The position numbers and the translations under genes are program-made. This document shows, one piece after another, positions 1 to 8,313 of a stretch of 64,000 nucleotides of DNA. Within the stretch, counting starts at the first letter, position 1. Every line of letters starts with the position of its first letter. Below the pieces are notes generated by a model, which saw only the letters and a list, made by a program, of their open reading frames with translations, made no database searches and was not told the DNA's origin. Source of the stretch: Bacillus sp. HMF5848 (lineage in GTDB: Bacteria; Bacillota; Bacilli; Bacillales; HMF5848); assembly GCF_003944835.1 (NCBI RefSeq), contig NZ_RWIV01000001.1:3771501-3835500 (forward strand), given 5' to 3'.

Positions 1-234
1 GATAGTGCTTCCGATAATTATCGGTATCATATATGAACTGTCAGGGCGTAATACTAACACGCCGACAATAAAGCTCAAGTATATTGCCAGTCCGCCTAAA
101 CGTGGCATTATTTTTTGATGTACTTTTCGATGATTAGGCTTGTCAGTTGCTCCGATGACAAAAGCCAGCTTTTTTACTACGGGAGTTAAAAGCACTGAAG
201 CGATAAAACATAATACTAAGGTTACATAAACCAA
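1..234 (-). CDS. tagO: TagO/WecA-like undecaprenyl-phosphate GlcNAc-1-phosphate transferase, N-terminal part
   Basis: This is the first 78 codons of a membrane glycosyl-1-phosphate transferase that runs off the left edge. The visible part has an N-terminal membrane helix, then VKKLAFVIGATDKPNHRKVH and MPRLGGLAIY, the cytoplasmic loop pattern typical of the MraY/WecA/TagO family. Family members move GlcNAc-1-phosphate from UDP-GlcNAc to undecaprenyl phosphate, the priming step for wall teichoic acid or other wall glycans. The start is a TTG at 234, chosen because AGGGGAGGG lies 7 bases upstream. The SpoIID-like and amidase genes that follow recall the tagO/lytABC neighbourhood of Bacillus subtilis. 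The gene symbol is tentative because only the N terminus is visible and the polymer it primes is unknown. Confidence 0.8.
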   Translation of the reverse strand, partial: MVYVTLVLCFIASVLLTPVVKKLAFVIGATDKPNHRKVHQKIMPRLGGLAIYLSFIVGVLVLRPDSSYMIPIIIGSTI

Positions 235-371
235 TTGGAGACCCTCCCCTAAAAAATAGCATATCCATAATTGTTGTTCATCAATACGTTTTTTTATACC
301 AAATATGTAACCAACTGCAGGTACACAATGAGCATTATATCACAAGCAATCTAGTAGTTGTAAATAGTATT

Positions 372-439
372 TTTTTCCTCACATTATTTAAATTATAGTA
401 AGTCATTTTTCCTCACATATTGTAAATTATAGCAATTCA
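372..439. repeat. 34-bp imperfect direct repeat, two copies
   Basis: Copies at 372-405 and 406-439 are adjacent and of equal length. Each starts TTTTTCCTCACAT and continues into TAAATTATAG. They lie between the divergent tagO-like gene and the gene at 557, upstream of the latter's promoter. They could be a duplicated regulator site or a plain duplication. Confidence 0.6.
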
Positions 440-505
440 CCCACATTTTTTCTACAAGGTTCAACAGCTTTTCGCGAATTTTCTACCTCCTTACTTAACA
501 ATTTT

Positions 506-514
506 TGCTATAAT
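506..514 (+). promoter_or_regulatory. Extended -10 promoter for the 557-2191 gene pair
   Basis: TGCTATAAT at 506-514 is a consensus extended -10 element (TG, one base, TATAAT). It lies about 40 bases upstream of the first gene's start. No good -35 hexamer is visible at the right distance, which extended -10 promoters tolerate. Confidence 0.5.
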
Positions 515-556
515 AGTTTCATATTCTACAAGTTTTTAAGATTTAGGAGGGAGTCT

Positions 557-784
557 ATGCTTCATATGAAAAAACGCATCATTATCCCCGTTATCGCAAC
601 CCTTGGAATTACAGGCTTTGCCGTCACTGCTCAAGCTAGTGAACCTGTATTAGCGAGCGTCGAGTGGGTTTTAGCTAAAATAAACCCATTATCAGAAAAA
701 GTCGAACAGCTAGAAACAAAAGTCCAGACACTTGAATCAAAAGTTATCGAGCTTGAAGCTGAGCTTGATAAGCTTACGAATTAA
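557..784 (+). CDS. Small secreted coiled-coil protein
   Basis: This 75-aa protein is not a family I recognise. Residues 5-27 form a signal peptide (KKR, then a hydrophobic run, then AQA-S). Residues about 43-73 form a short coiled coil with Leu/Val at heptad positions (EKVEQLETKVQTLESKVIEL). AGGAGGG precedes the ATG by about 5 bases. The stop codon overlaps the ribosome site (AAGGTG) of the SpoIID-like gene 9 bases downstream, so the two are very probably co-translated. A wall-side partner, oligomeriser or chaperone of the SpoIID/LytB protein is an inference from this pairing. Confidence 0.75.
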   Translation: MLHMKKRIIIPVIATLGITGFAVTAQASEPVLASVEWVLAKINPLSEKVEQLETKVQTLESKVIELEAELDKLTN

Positions 785-793
785 GGTGCTATT

Positions 794-2191
794 ATGAAAA
801 AGTATTTGTTTATTATTATTTGCGGACTTTTATTGCTTTCGACACCGTTAACGCATGTTCTTGGCTCAGGTACAATTACTCCTCCCACATATGAGACGGA
901 AGTAAAGGTAAAATTGTTACCAACTCCAACATTTAAATTTTTAATTAGTGGCACTTACATAATTGTGAACCTTGATAACCTTACAACACTGGAAGCACCA
1001 GACGTTGATTTTTCACAAGAGGAAGGAAAAATCACAGCAACTATAGGTGATACTAAGCACGTATCTGCAAACGGATTTGCCGTTTACGAAAATGAGCCAA
1101 ACGATACAAATTTTGTTGCCATTGAAGGCATTCAAGGTAGACCTGATGTGAATAAAGATGGTAAACCAGATCCTATTTCATATCGTGGATCATTCGAAGT
1201 GTATCCAGGTGAATTAGCTCCTACACTTTTTAACATACTAGATATGGAAGGTTATTTAAAAGGTGTTGTGCCAAGTGAAATGATACCATCTTGGCCGCTT
1301 GAGGCGTTAAAAGCGCAAGCCGTTGCCGCGCGAAGCTACGCTTATGTGTCTATGCTATACAAAGACTATCTTGAAATGACGGTAGCAAGTCAAGTGTACG
1401 CTGGAAAATCTCGTGAAACAACGGCAACAAACCAAGCTGTCGATGAAACAAAAGGCATTTACGCAATTTATAATGACAAACCGATTCACGCCTTTTTCCA
1501 TGCAAGCTCCGGTGGGGCTACAGAGAATTCAGAGTTTGTGTGGTCCAATCCAGTGGATTATATAAAAAGTGTGCCTGACCCGTATGATGTTCCAAGTGAC
1601 AAAAATCCGAACCCTTATCACAATTGGAAGGCAGTTCGTGACGTACAAACACTGGCTGAAAAATTCACGCTAACAGAAAATGAAATCATTACCTCTATTC
1701 GTATTACGGAAAAAACAAAAACTGGACGCGTGCAGCAAGTGGCTGTTGAAACGTACGATAAAGAAGTAAAAAATTATCGCACCTTTACTTTAAAACCAGA
1801 GCTTGTTCCCTCTGCTGATCGCTTCCGTCAAATATTTGACGGACTGCGAAGCACAAAGTTTGATATAAAAGCTGATTCAGCTGTGAAAATTATGCAAGCA
1901 GATGGATCTGTTGTCGAAAAGGACGCTGTTTTAGGTTTACAAATACAAAAGGCAGACGACACAACAGCCATTATAGAAGACTTAAACTTACAATTAAGAG
2001 ATGTCAACGGACCTTTGTTCCTACAAACACAGCCACAAACCTACACGTTTGACGGAGATGGCTGGGGCCATGGTCTCGGGATGAGTCAATGGGGCGCTCG
2101 CGGCATGTCAGAACAAGGAAAAACATTCGAAGAAATTATTAAACATTACTACACAGGCGTCGAAGTAGGACCACTACCGCAAGCTGAGTAA
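794..2191 (+). CDS. SpoIID/LytB-domain cell-wall protein
   Basis: A 465-aa exported protein: signal peptide at residues 1-25, a beta-rich N-terminal region, then a SpoIID domain from about residue 145 to the end. Diagnostic stretches are YLKGVVPSEM, EALKAQAVAARSYA, HASSGG and the C-terminal WGHGLGMSQWGARGM. SpoIID is a lytic transglycosylase acting on denuded glycan strands during engulfment, while LytB is a vegetative homologue that stimulates the LytC amidase. The position near tagO and near an exported amidase (6316-8013) favours the LytB-like vegetative role. ATG start with AAGGTG 5 bases upstream, overlapping the stop of the preceding small gene. Confidence 0.88.
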   Translation: MKKYLFIIICGLLLLSTPLTHVLGSGTITPPTYETEVKVKLLPTPTFKFLISGTYIIVNLDNLTTLEAPDVDFSQEEGKITATIGDTKHVSANGFAVYENEPNDTNFVAIEGIQGRPDVNKDGKPDPISYRGSFEVYPGELAPTLFNILDMEGYLKGVVPSEMIPSWPLEALKAQAVAARSYAYVSMLYKDYLEMTVASQVYAGKSRETTATNQAVDETKGIYAIYNDKPIHAFFHASSGGATENSEFVWSNPVDYIKSVPDPYDVPSDKNPNPYHNWKAVRDVQTLAEKFTLTENEIITSIRITEKTKTGRVQQVAVETYDKEVKNYRTFTLKPELVPSADRFRQIFDGLRSTKFDIKADSAVKIMQADGSVVEKDAVLGLQIQKADDTTAIIEDLNLQLRDVNGPLFLQTQPQTYTFDGDGWGHGLGMSQWGARGMSEQGKTFEEIIKHYYTGVEVGPLPQAE

Positions 2192-2270
2192 TAATGCTAG
2201 AAATAATAAGTGATAGAAGATAGACATGTAGCGAAAAACAACAACAACGGTTAAATTAAAGAGCCTATAA

Positions 2271-2306
2271 AAAAGAAGCTAATCACTCACGATTAGCTTC
2301 CTTTTT
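2271..2306. terminator. Bidirectional rho-independent terminator
   Basis: A perfect 10-bp stem (GAAGCTAATC at 2275-2284, its complement at 2291-2300) is flanked by an A run on the left and a T run on the right. It serves the SpoIID gene on + and the deacetylase on -. The stem covers the stop codon and last codons of the deacetylase. Confidence 0.85.
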
Positions 2307-3155
2307 TGTCTCTAGACTTTCTATTATAGTAACTAGCTCTTCACCAGTCATTTCATCATTTACATTGATACGTTTCACTCTTAGCGGATTATCACCAAAA
2401 TAATTCAAGCCTTCTTCAACTGTATAAACGAGAGTATGATCTTCGGCCACTAATTTTTCAATGTCTTCATTGTATGCACCGTATGGATATGAAAAAGCAA
2501 ACACATCACTGCCCACCTGCTCTTCAATCATATCAATCGCATATTCTAAATCCTCTTCAACCCGCGATAAATGTTCTTCAAGAAGCTCATCTTCTAGCGT
2601 GATCATCGCCTCTTGACCAGCTTCATTATTTACGCGATAGTGAAGATCGTTCGTGTGATTTTCAACCTCAATCACACCAGATGCTTGCATTCTTCGTAGC
2701 TCAGACCAATCTGAGAAAGGTAACCCTAGTCTCTCACCTGTTTCAACATGTTTCGTAATAACAAACAAAGTAGCTTCATATCCTAACTCTTGTATAATCG
2801 GATAGGCTTCGTCGTATACACTTTTGTAACCATCATCTATCGTAATAACAAAAGGCTTTTCTGGTAATTCAACAGTTTCACCGTTCAAGAATTTAACTAA
2901 CTCTTCACTTGTAATCGTGTCATAGCCTTGTTTTTTTAAATAAGCTAATTGCTCTTGAAAATGTTCAGGGGTAACGTTAATAGTTGGAAATGTAGGATCC
3001 TCATCAAATGTATGGTACATAAGAACTGGTATACCTTGATTTATCAATTGTTTTTGCGACAATACAATCGATCTCATTTGAGGTTCTACCTGCGCTTGCG
3101 CCGTACAACCGATTAAGCTGATTGTAATCATCATAATAGTTAAAAGTTTCTTCAT
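2283..3155 (-). CDS. Polysaccharide deacetylase lipoprotein
   Basis: A 290-aa exported NodB-fold (CE4) deacetylase. The N terminus is a lipoprotein signal with a lipobox ending LIGC at residue 16, so it is probably anchored in the outer leaflet of the membrane. CE4 motifs are visible: TIDDGY (metal-binding Asp pair), ENHTNDLH (the H-x-x-x-H metal motif) and SYPYGAYN. Members remove N- or O-acetyl groups from peptidoglycan, chitin-like or exopolysaccharide chains using a divalent metal. It is a single gene with terminators on both sides. The substrate cannot be read from sequence; wall or capsule glycan is likely from context. Confidence 0.88.
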   Translation of the reverse strand: MKKLLTIMMITISLIGCTAQAQVEPQMRSIVLSQKQLINQGIPVLMYHTFDEDPTFPTINVTPEHFQEQLAYLKKQGYDTITSEELVKFLNGETVELPEKPFVITIDDGYKSVYDEAYPIIQELGYEATLFVITKHVETGERLGLPFSDWSELRRMQASGVIEVENHTNDLHYRVNNEAGQEAMITLEDELLEEHLSRVEEDLEYAIDMIEEQVGSDVFAFSYPYGAYNEDIEKLVAEDHTLVYTVEEGLNYFGDNPLRVKRINVNDEMTGEELVTIIESLETKKEANRE

Positions 3156-3249
3156 TTCGATGCGGCCCCCTTTACAAATCTCCTAAAAACTTACACGGTA
3201 CAAATGACACAATAGATTTATCTATAAACTTAGATTTGATTTCTGCTCC

Positions 3250-3357
3250 ATTTGCGCTCGCTTTCCGCGGGGTGGCCGTGAGCCTCCTCAGAGCTAAAGC
3301 TCTTGCGGGGTCTCACGTCTGCCACTATCTCCCGCAGGAGTCTCGCGCATTCCGCTG
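3250..3357. repeat. Bacillaceae-type palindromic intergenic repeat (TTTCCGCGGGG element)
   Basis: A GC-rich imperfect palindrome in AT-rich surroundings: CGCTTTCCGCGGGG, then GTGAGCCTCCTC, CTTGCGGGGTCTCACGTC, and CCCGCAGGAGTCTCGCGCAT near the far end. From memory this resembles an intergenic element present in many copies across Bacillaceae genomes. No protein is encoded. Confidence 0.7.
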
Positions 3358-3450
3358 AAATCAAGACTTTTTTGTATAAGTTGTGCTACTCTTATCGTCT
3401 AAGAAAAAAACAATCTATGAATCTCGCAATATAGTAAACAACACGTTAAG

Positions 3451-3565
3451 AAAAGCGCAAGGCGCCGGCCTACGGCGACAAGCACCAGACGAGCGCCGCC
3501 GGAAGTCCTGACTTCCAGAGGCGATTGGCTTGTGACCTCGAGCCGTTGGCGCCTGATGCTAGACA
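3451..3565. repeat. Second Bacillaceae-type palindromic repeat (GCGCAAGGCGCC element)
   Basis: A GC-rich, hairpin-forming unit that begins AAAGCGCAAGGCGCC, has GGAAGTCCTGACTTCC at its centre, and ends GGCGCCTGATGCTAGAC. It resembles another dispersed Bacillaceae element. It lies about 95 bp from the previous one; together they fill most of the gap between the deacetylase and the SLH lipoprotein, where no gene was seen. Confidence 0.7.
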
Positions 3566-3663
3566 CTAGTCTAGGTAAAAAGCTTATACTTTCCTATACG
3601 CAAAAAAAGCACTAGTCCATGAGAACTAGCTATTCTACTAATATTATACTATTCTATTAAATA

Positions 3664-3697
3664 AAAAACCAAAGGTAAATTTACCTAAGGTTTTTTG
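3664..3697 (-). terminator. Terminator of the SLH lipoprotein gene
   Basis: An AACC...GGTT outer stem surrounds the self-complementary AGGTAAATTTACCT. A-runs and T-runs lie on both sides (3662-3697). The T-rich arm overlaps the last codons of the gene on the minus strand. Confidence 0.7.
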
Positions 3698-4545
3698 GTG
3701 TCTTCTGTTTGTTGCGTGTCAGGTGATTGTTCGTCTTGAATTTCTTGCTCATCGTCTTGAGCTTCCTCCGCACCTTGAACATCTTCTACTCCTTGCGCTT
3801 CCATGTATTGCAGCGTTCTGTATATAAACGCTGAGAACTGTGCACGAGTAGTTGGCGACTCTGGCATAAAGTTGCCGTTGGAACCTTTAGCGATGCCTAG
3901 TTGCGTGATCGTTTTAATAGCGTCAAAGCCTCCGACTGTTTCAGAGACATCATTATAGCTTGTAAACTCTGCATTCTCAGGCGCTTCCAACCCAAAGGCA
4001 CGGACTAATACCATCGCCATATGGCGGCGTTTCATAGGTTGATTTGGCATGAAGCTACCGTTTGAGCCTTGAAAAATGCCGTTTTCATACGTCGCCATGA
4101 TTTGTTCCACCGGCCAGCCGGCTACGTCGTTAAACACTGGCTCTTCTTTCGATAATGGCAGGCCTAGCGTCGATACTAGCATCGATGCTGCCTGATAGCG
4201 TGTTAATTGACGATAAGGATAAAACTTCTTTTCTTCTAAATAGCCTGAGATAATCTTCTTATCAAATAGATGCATGATCGCTTCATAATGTTCATACGTG
4301 CGAGGTACATCAGTAAATGTTGTGTTTTTATAATCTTGAAGCTTTGCCTCGACTCGCGCGATATCTTTATCAAGTTGCGTTACCTGCTTGTCCACTTCGT
4401 CTATATCTGTCTCGACCGTATTAAATTGTTGCTCGACCCACGGCGCCGTCGCGGCTTCTAGTACTTCATCCTCTGCCGTTGTTGTTGCTGTGCTGCATCC
4501 CGCTAACACAACTAGAAGTAGAATTACATATAGTATGCGTGTCAT
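3685..4545 (-). CDS. SLH-domain lipoprotein with coiled-coil spacer
   Basis: A 286-aa protein with a lipobox signal (LLVVLAGC, Cys at residue 17). Residues about 30-75 form a coiled coil. Three SLH modules span roughly 78-250, with signatures such as GYLEEKKFYPYRQLTRYQAA, GSNGSFMPNQPMKR and GSNGNFMPESPTTRAQ. The C-terminal 35 residues are very acidic (Glu/Asp/Gln). SLH modules bind pyruvylated secondary wall polymer, so this protein could bridge membrane and wall: lipid at one end, polymer-binding modules at the other. It lies 27 bases downstream of murJ in the same direction, so they may be co-transcribed. No enzymatic domain is seen. Confidence 0.85.
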   Translation of the reverse strand: MTRILYVILLLVVLAGCSTATTTAEDEVLEAATAPWVEQQFNTVETDIDEVDKQVTQLDKDIARVEAKLQDYKNTTFTDVPRTYEHYEAIMHLFDKKIISGYLEEKKFYPYRQLTRYQAASMLVSTLGLPLSKEEPVFNDVAGWPVEQIMATYENGIFQGSNGSFMPNQPMKRRHMAMVLVRAFGLEAPENAEFTSYNDVSETVGGFDAIKTITQLGIAKGSNGNFMPESPTTRAQFSAFIYRTLQYMEAQGVEDVQGAEEAQDDEQEIQDEQSPDTQQTEDTKKP

Positions 4546-4572
4546 GTCGGTCTCTCCTCTGCCATAAAAAAA

Positions 4573-6093
4573 TTATGCGTTAGCTTTTTTTCTTAATACA
4601 CGTTTCTTAAGCATGTTGTATTCTTCAAAACCTAGTACTTTTAATAGAAGGAACGTCCCCAATACAAATACAATTCCACCAACTATAAATGTTAGCAACG
4701 TTGATGAAAAGCTAATCCATCGTGCTGAACTGTACAAAATGGCTGTTAAACTTACAAGAAAAACAACAAGCTTCATTAACTCTTTACTGTCCTTCGTTAT
4801 GCTTAATTTTAGCATAAATTGTGCGGCTAAAATGAGAAGGAAATAGTTAGCAATCGCACTAATGGTAGTACCCCAAGCTACTGCTTCTGCTCCGAGATTT
4901 TCAAGCAACCAAATCGTGACAAGCACGTTAATCCCAAATACAGAAATGACATTCAAAACGACAGGCATGTTAGATCGCTCTAAAGCGTAGAAGAAACGCG
5001 TAATATATTGCCCACTCGCCAAAACAAACATTGATAACGCGAAAATTTGCAGCAGTGGTGCTGTCATGTCTGATGATTGTCTGTCGAAGTTTCCGTATTC
5101 AAAAACTAAGATAACAATTTCTTTTGCGTAGAAGTAAAGAAACACTGTAACTGGTAGGAGCAACAGCATTAACCAGCGCATTCCCTTTGAGTATAAATCT
5201 TTGAAATCATCGAGCTTGTTCTCAGCCACCTTCTGTGACATGAGTGGGTAAATAACAGTCGTAACAGCCGTAATTAAAACGGCTTGCGGAAACTGCGTCA
5301 GCTTTGATGCGTAGTTTAACGAGGCAATCGCACCTTCCTCGAGCTGTGAAGCAAAGAAACGTTGAATGATAAAATAAAATTGTAACGTCGCTCCACCAAT
5401 CATAAGCGGAATTGACATTTTTAATACACGCCATAAATCTGGTGAAAATTTAAAGTTCAGGGCAAATGTTGCATGCTTGCCTGTTCGCACGCCACGAATC
5501 AGCATGTAAAGCCCTAATATCGCACCGGCTAAAATCCCTGCCCCGTATGCATGCACGCCAAACAACGGTTGAAGTGCTACGGCAACAACAATAATTAGTA
5601 AGTTGTTCATCAGTGTCGATGTATTCGATAAGAAAAAGCGCTTATGTACGTTAAGTAAGCCACTTAACCAAATTGATAACACTAAAATAAGTGTCGTTGG
5701 TGCCATCCAGTAAAACAATTCCTTCGTAATCGAGAATTGCTCTCCGCTTAAGCCAGGGAATAATAAAGCTAACAAGCCATCTGCGAATACGAACAACAAC
5801 ACCGTCGTTACGACCATGATTATTAAAATAAAGGTAAACAACGAGGTCATAAAGCGCTCACGCTTTTCCCCATCGGCTATTTTATGATAAATCGATATAA
5901 AGGCTGTCGTGATAGAACCACCGACAACAATATAGAAAAACATCGGAATAGTGTAAGCCGTAATAATACTATCTGCTAAAAACGACGTGCCATAGTGATA
6001 GCCGATGATAAGCTCTCGGACAAATCCGAGCAGTCTTGACACGACATTAATTAAGGCAACGCCACCGATTAATTTTAAAAAGTTATTATTCAT
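4573..6093 (-). CDS. murJ: MurJ/MviN-family lipid II flippase
   Basis: A 506-aa polytopic membrane protein with about 14 hydrophobic helices and the MurJ/MviN pattern near the N terminus: SRLLGFVRELIIGYHYGTS, then TAYTIPMFFYIVVGGSITTA. The length is normal for the family. MurJ of the MOP superfamily moves lipid II, or another undecaprenyl-linked wall precursor, from the inner to the outer face of the membrane. Firmicutes often carry several MviN-like paralogues, so a dedicated role with a nearby surface polymer is possible. The SLH lipoprotein follows 27 bases downstream. Confidence 0.85.
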   Translation of the reverse strand: MNNNFLKLIGGVALINVVSRLLGFVRELIIGYHYGTSFLADSIITAYTIPMFFYIVVGGSITTAFISIYHKIADGEKRERFMTSLFTFILIIMVVTTVLLFVFADGLLALLFPGLSGEQFSITKELFYWMAPTTLILVLSIWLSGLLNVHKRFFLSNTSTLMNNLLIIVVAVALQPLFGVHAYGAGILAGAILGLYMLIRGVRTGKHATFALNFKFSPDLWRVLKMSIPLMIGGATLQFYFIIQRFFASQLEEGAIASLNYASKLTQFPQAVLITAVTTVIYPLMSQKVAENKLDDFKDLYSKGMRWLMLLLLPVTVFLYFYAKEIVILVFEYGNFDRQSSDMTAPLLQIFALSMFVLASGQYITRFFYALERSNMPVVLNVISVFGINVLVTIWLLENLGAEAVAWGTTISAIANYFLLILAAQFMLKLSITKDSKELMKLVVFLVSLTAILYSSARWISFSSTLLTFIVGGIVFVLGTFLLLKVLGFEEYNMLKKRVLRKKANA

Positions 6094-6280
6094 ATATATA
6101 TCGCCACTTCCAGCTTTTTATGTAATTCGACAGTTGTCAACATTATATATCATAACATAGCAACTATACGAGAGTGAATAAAACTTCCCACGTAAAATTT
6201 GGGATTGAGGTCGTTCGAACTTAAGCGTATGTTAGGGTCGCTACTGTCACATGTACGAGTGATTTCTTATTTCTTTTTAT

Positions 6281-6310
6281 AAAAAATAAGCGAGCGCCTG
6301 TGCACTCGCT
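6281..6310 (-). terminator. Terminator of the SLH amidase gene
   Basis: Stem AGCGAG/CTCGCT (6289-6294 and 6305-6310) just beyond the amidase stop codon. On the minus strand it is followed by a T run, the complement of the A run at 6281-6286. Confidence 0.65.
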
Positions 6311-6315
6311 GAATA

Positions 6316-8013
6316 TTATTTAGTGTAGTAATCAAGGATACCTTGGTAAATAGCGTTAGCATATAAGTCGTGGTAGGTAGCTGACTTTAGTTTTTGGGCG
6401 TCATCATCGCTCGTCAGGAAACCTAGTTCGACAAGTACGCTTGGGACGTCATTATTGCGAATAACGTAGAAGCGTTCGTCTTTAATGCCACGGTCTGCCA
6501 TGCTTGCTTGCTTTACCAATTGTGTTTGGATTGTGTCCGCTAAAGCTTTGCTTTCGGCTGCATTGTCGTTTTCTGTTGTGTCATAATACGTTTCTGATCC
6601 ATCTATGCTCGGTTTAGATGGTAACGCATTGGCATGAATACTGACAAACAGCTCTCCATATTCATTAAACGTCTTTTCAACACGTTCACCTAACGATAGA
6701 AATACATCGCTATCTCGTGTCATCACCACTTTTGCACCGGCGTCTTCTAGGAGATCACGTACCTTTAGTGCAACAGATAAATTAACATCTTTTTCTCGAA
6801 TGCCAAAGTATACAGCACCTGGGTCTTTGCCGCCATGACCGGCATCAAGGACGATGATACGGTTTTTTAGAACTGGGGCGTTAACATTTTTTAGCTTTAA
6901 GTATGATTTGTGTACGTATGCTTTTGAGCCGTTGTATACAATTTCTGCCCAATAGCCGTAAAGGTGGATGACTTGTACTTGCTCACCGGGGAGTAGCTTC
7001 CCAATGACTTGGCTATTTAATGTAGCTAAGTTACGTACATTCAAGCCACTATCAGCCGTTACGATACCTATCATGCTTGCAGCACTAGCGGCTGGGTCGA
7101 TGCGAAGTTCGTCTCGAATTGCTCTTGATAAAATAACAGCGAAATCACGACGTGTCGCCTTCTCTTCTGGTCGGAAGATAAAGCCGCTCGCTTCGACAAT
7201 TCCTTCATTATACAGTGTCTCAATATTGTTTTTCGCCCAATAATTGATGGACACATCTGTAAAGCTGCTTTCATCAACTTTGTCTACATTCATGTTGAAG
7301 GCCTTCACTACCATTTTTGTTAGCTGGGAGCGTTTCAACTTGTTTTCAGGTCCGAATAGACCGTTTTCATAGCCTGATAAAATCCCGAGTTGCACAGCAC
7401 GCTCGATGTAGCCTGAAGCCCAATGCGTAACTGGTACGTCTGGGAATGTCGGTTTTTCAACAACACGCTGTTCTTCGCCTAACGCCTCTACGAGCATTTT
7501 AGCTGCTTGCGCACGCGTTAAGTTGTTTTCCGGCTTAAAGTACGCTTGGCCATTAAGCTTGTACCCAATAATTACGTCTGTCATGTACAAATAATGAATT
7601 TCTTTCGTGTTAAGGTCCTCTGCACTAACATCTGCAAAGTATTGTGGAATTGAATTAAGGAATACTTCCTTCGAATCTAGCTCCACAACTGGAACAACAA
7701 CTTCCTCTGTTTCTACCGGTGGTGGTGTTGATTTTACAACTACACCACGAATAACTTTTTTCACTTCAGCTTCGTCACAGGGCGTCGATTCTGTTTCAGT
7801 GTCTGACGTGTTTTCACTTGCATCTTCTGTTGAGCTTCCGTCTTCTGAAGTGTTGTCTTCTGGTGAAGTCTCATCTTCCGTTGAAGTTTCATCTTGTTTT
7901 TCACAAGCGACCGGATCCGTCTCGTCTGATGCTGCAAGCACACTGTCTGACATGAAAATCGACATAACCATGACGATCGAAAGCAACAATGCCAATAACC
8001 CTTTTTGCGACAT
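6316..8013 (-). CDS. SLH-anchored N-acetylmuramoyl-L-alanine amidase
   Basis: A 565-aa secreted wall hydrolase. Order: signal peptide 1-28; an acidic Ser/Thr/Glu-rich linker about 30-85; three SLH modules about 125-310; a bacterial SH3 domain about 318-376 (GLNVRNLATLNSQVIGKL); and a C-terminal Amidase_3 domain about 385-563. The amidase shows the zinc-site pattern: LDAGHGGKDPG (His), GIREKDVNL (Glu), SIHANAL (His) and VLVELGFLTS (catalytic Glu). It should cleave the bond between N-acetylmuramic acid and L-alanine in peptidoglycan. SLH modules do the anchoring that other repeat domains do in LytC of B. subtilis. Monocistronic, between a terminator and a REP-like region. Confidence 0.92.
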   Translation of the reverse strand: MSQKGLLALLLSIVMVMSIFMSDSVLAASDETDPVACEKQDETSTEDETSPEDNTSEDGSSTEDASENTSDTETESTPCDEAEVKKVIRGVVVKSTPPPVETEEVVVPVVELDSKEVFLNSIPQYFADVSAEDLNTKEIHYLYMTDVIIGYKLNGQAYFKPENNLTRAQAAKMLVEALGEEQRVVEKPTFPDVPVTHWASGYIERAVQLGILSGYENGLFGPENKLKRSQLTKMVVKAFNMNVDKVDESSFTDVSINYWAKNNIETLYNEGIVEASGFIFRPEEKATRRDFAVILSRAIRDELRIDPAASAASMIGIVTADSGLNVRNLATLNSQVIGKLLPGEQVQVIHLYGYWAEIVYNGSKAYVHKSYLKLKNVNAPVLKNRIIVLDAGHGGKDPGAVYFGIREKDVNLSVALKVRDLLEDAGAKVVMTRDSDVFLSLGERVEKTFNEYGELFVSIHANALPSKPSIDGSETYYDTTENDNAAESKALADTIQTQLVKQASMADRGIKDERFYVIRNNDVPSVLVELGFLTSDDDAQKLKSATYHDLYANAIYQGILDYYTK

Positions 8014-8126
8014 CTTTCGTACCGCCTTTCAGCAAAATGTGACAACGCCTACTACTAGAATAGCACACTCTTAGCCTACGTTTAATAGCCTATTAGTTTT
8101 GGGTAGATATTACCAAAACGCAAGGC

Positions 8127-8240
8127 AGAGTGGGGACGGTTCTTGTACTGCCAACCTAGGCAGAGTGGGGACGGTTCTCATGCTGCCATCCCTCGCTTTC
8201 TGCATGTAGAAGGAAGCATGAGAACCGTCCCCATGCTTCC
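8127..8240. repeat. REP-like GGGGACGGTTCTC elements, first locus
   Basis: Two direct copies of a unit starting GCAGAGTGGGGACGGTTCT (about 8124 and 8160) are followed by an inverted copy. The arms at 8167-8184 and 8215-8232 are 18-bp perfect complements separated by 30 bases. A related perfect palindrome lies at 37788-37838. The pattern fits REP-type elements mobilised in trans by Y1 (RAYT) transposases; no such transposase is in this window. Confidence 0.7.
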
Positions 8241-8275
8241 AAAAAGCAGCAGGAACATAGCCTGCTGCTTTTGTT
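8241..8275. terminator. Terminator of the phosphodiester-glycosidase SLH gene
   Basis: Perfect 9-bp stem AGCAGCAGG/CCTGCTGCT (8245-8253 and 8261-8269). T runs on both strands suggest it works in both directions. It directly adjoins the REP-like inverted repeat. Confidence 0.8.
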
Positions 8276-8282
8276 TTTAATT

Positions 8283-8313
8283 GTTTTATTGGTTTATTGG
8301 TTTATTGGTTTAA
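8283..8313. repeat. 9-bp tandem repeat spanning a stop codon
   Basis: About three copies of TTTATTGGT (period 9) lie across and just after the stop codon of the minus-strand gene at 8302. Confidence 0.7.

Noticed and set aside
3250-3565. tRNA or small rRNA fragments
   Set aside because: The GC-rich hairpins do not give a cloverleaf or any rRNA sequence; they match dispersed palindromic elements better.
7607-8074. 155-residue plus-strand coding frame
   Set aside because: It is antisense to the acidic Ser/Thr linker and signal peptide of the amidase and reflects that composition.
8127-8240. Insertion sequence remnant with a transposase
   Set aside because: No transposase coding sequence, even broken, is visible around the inverted repeats.
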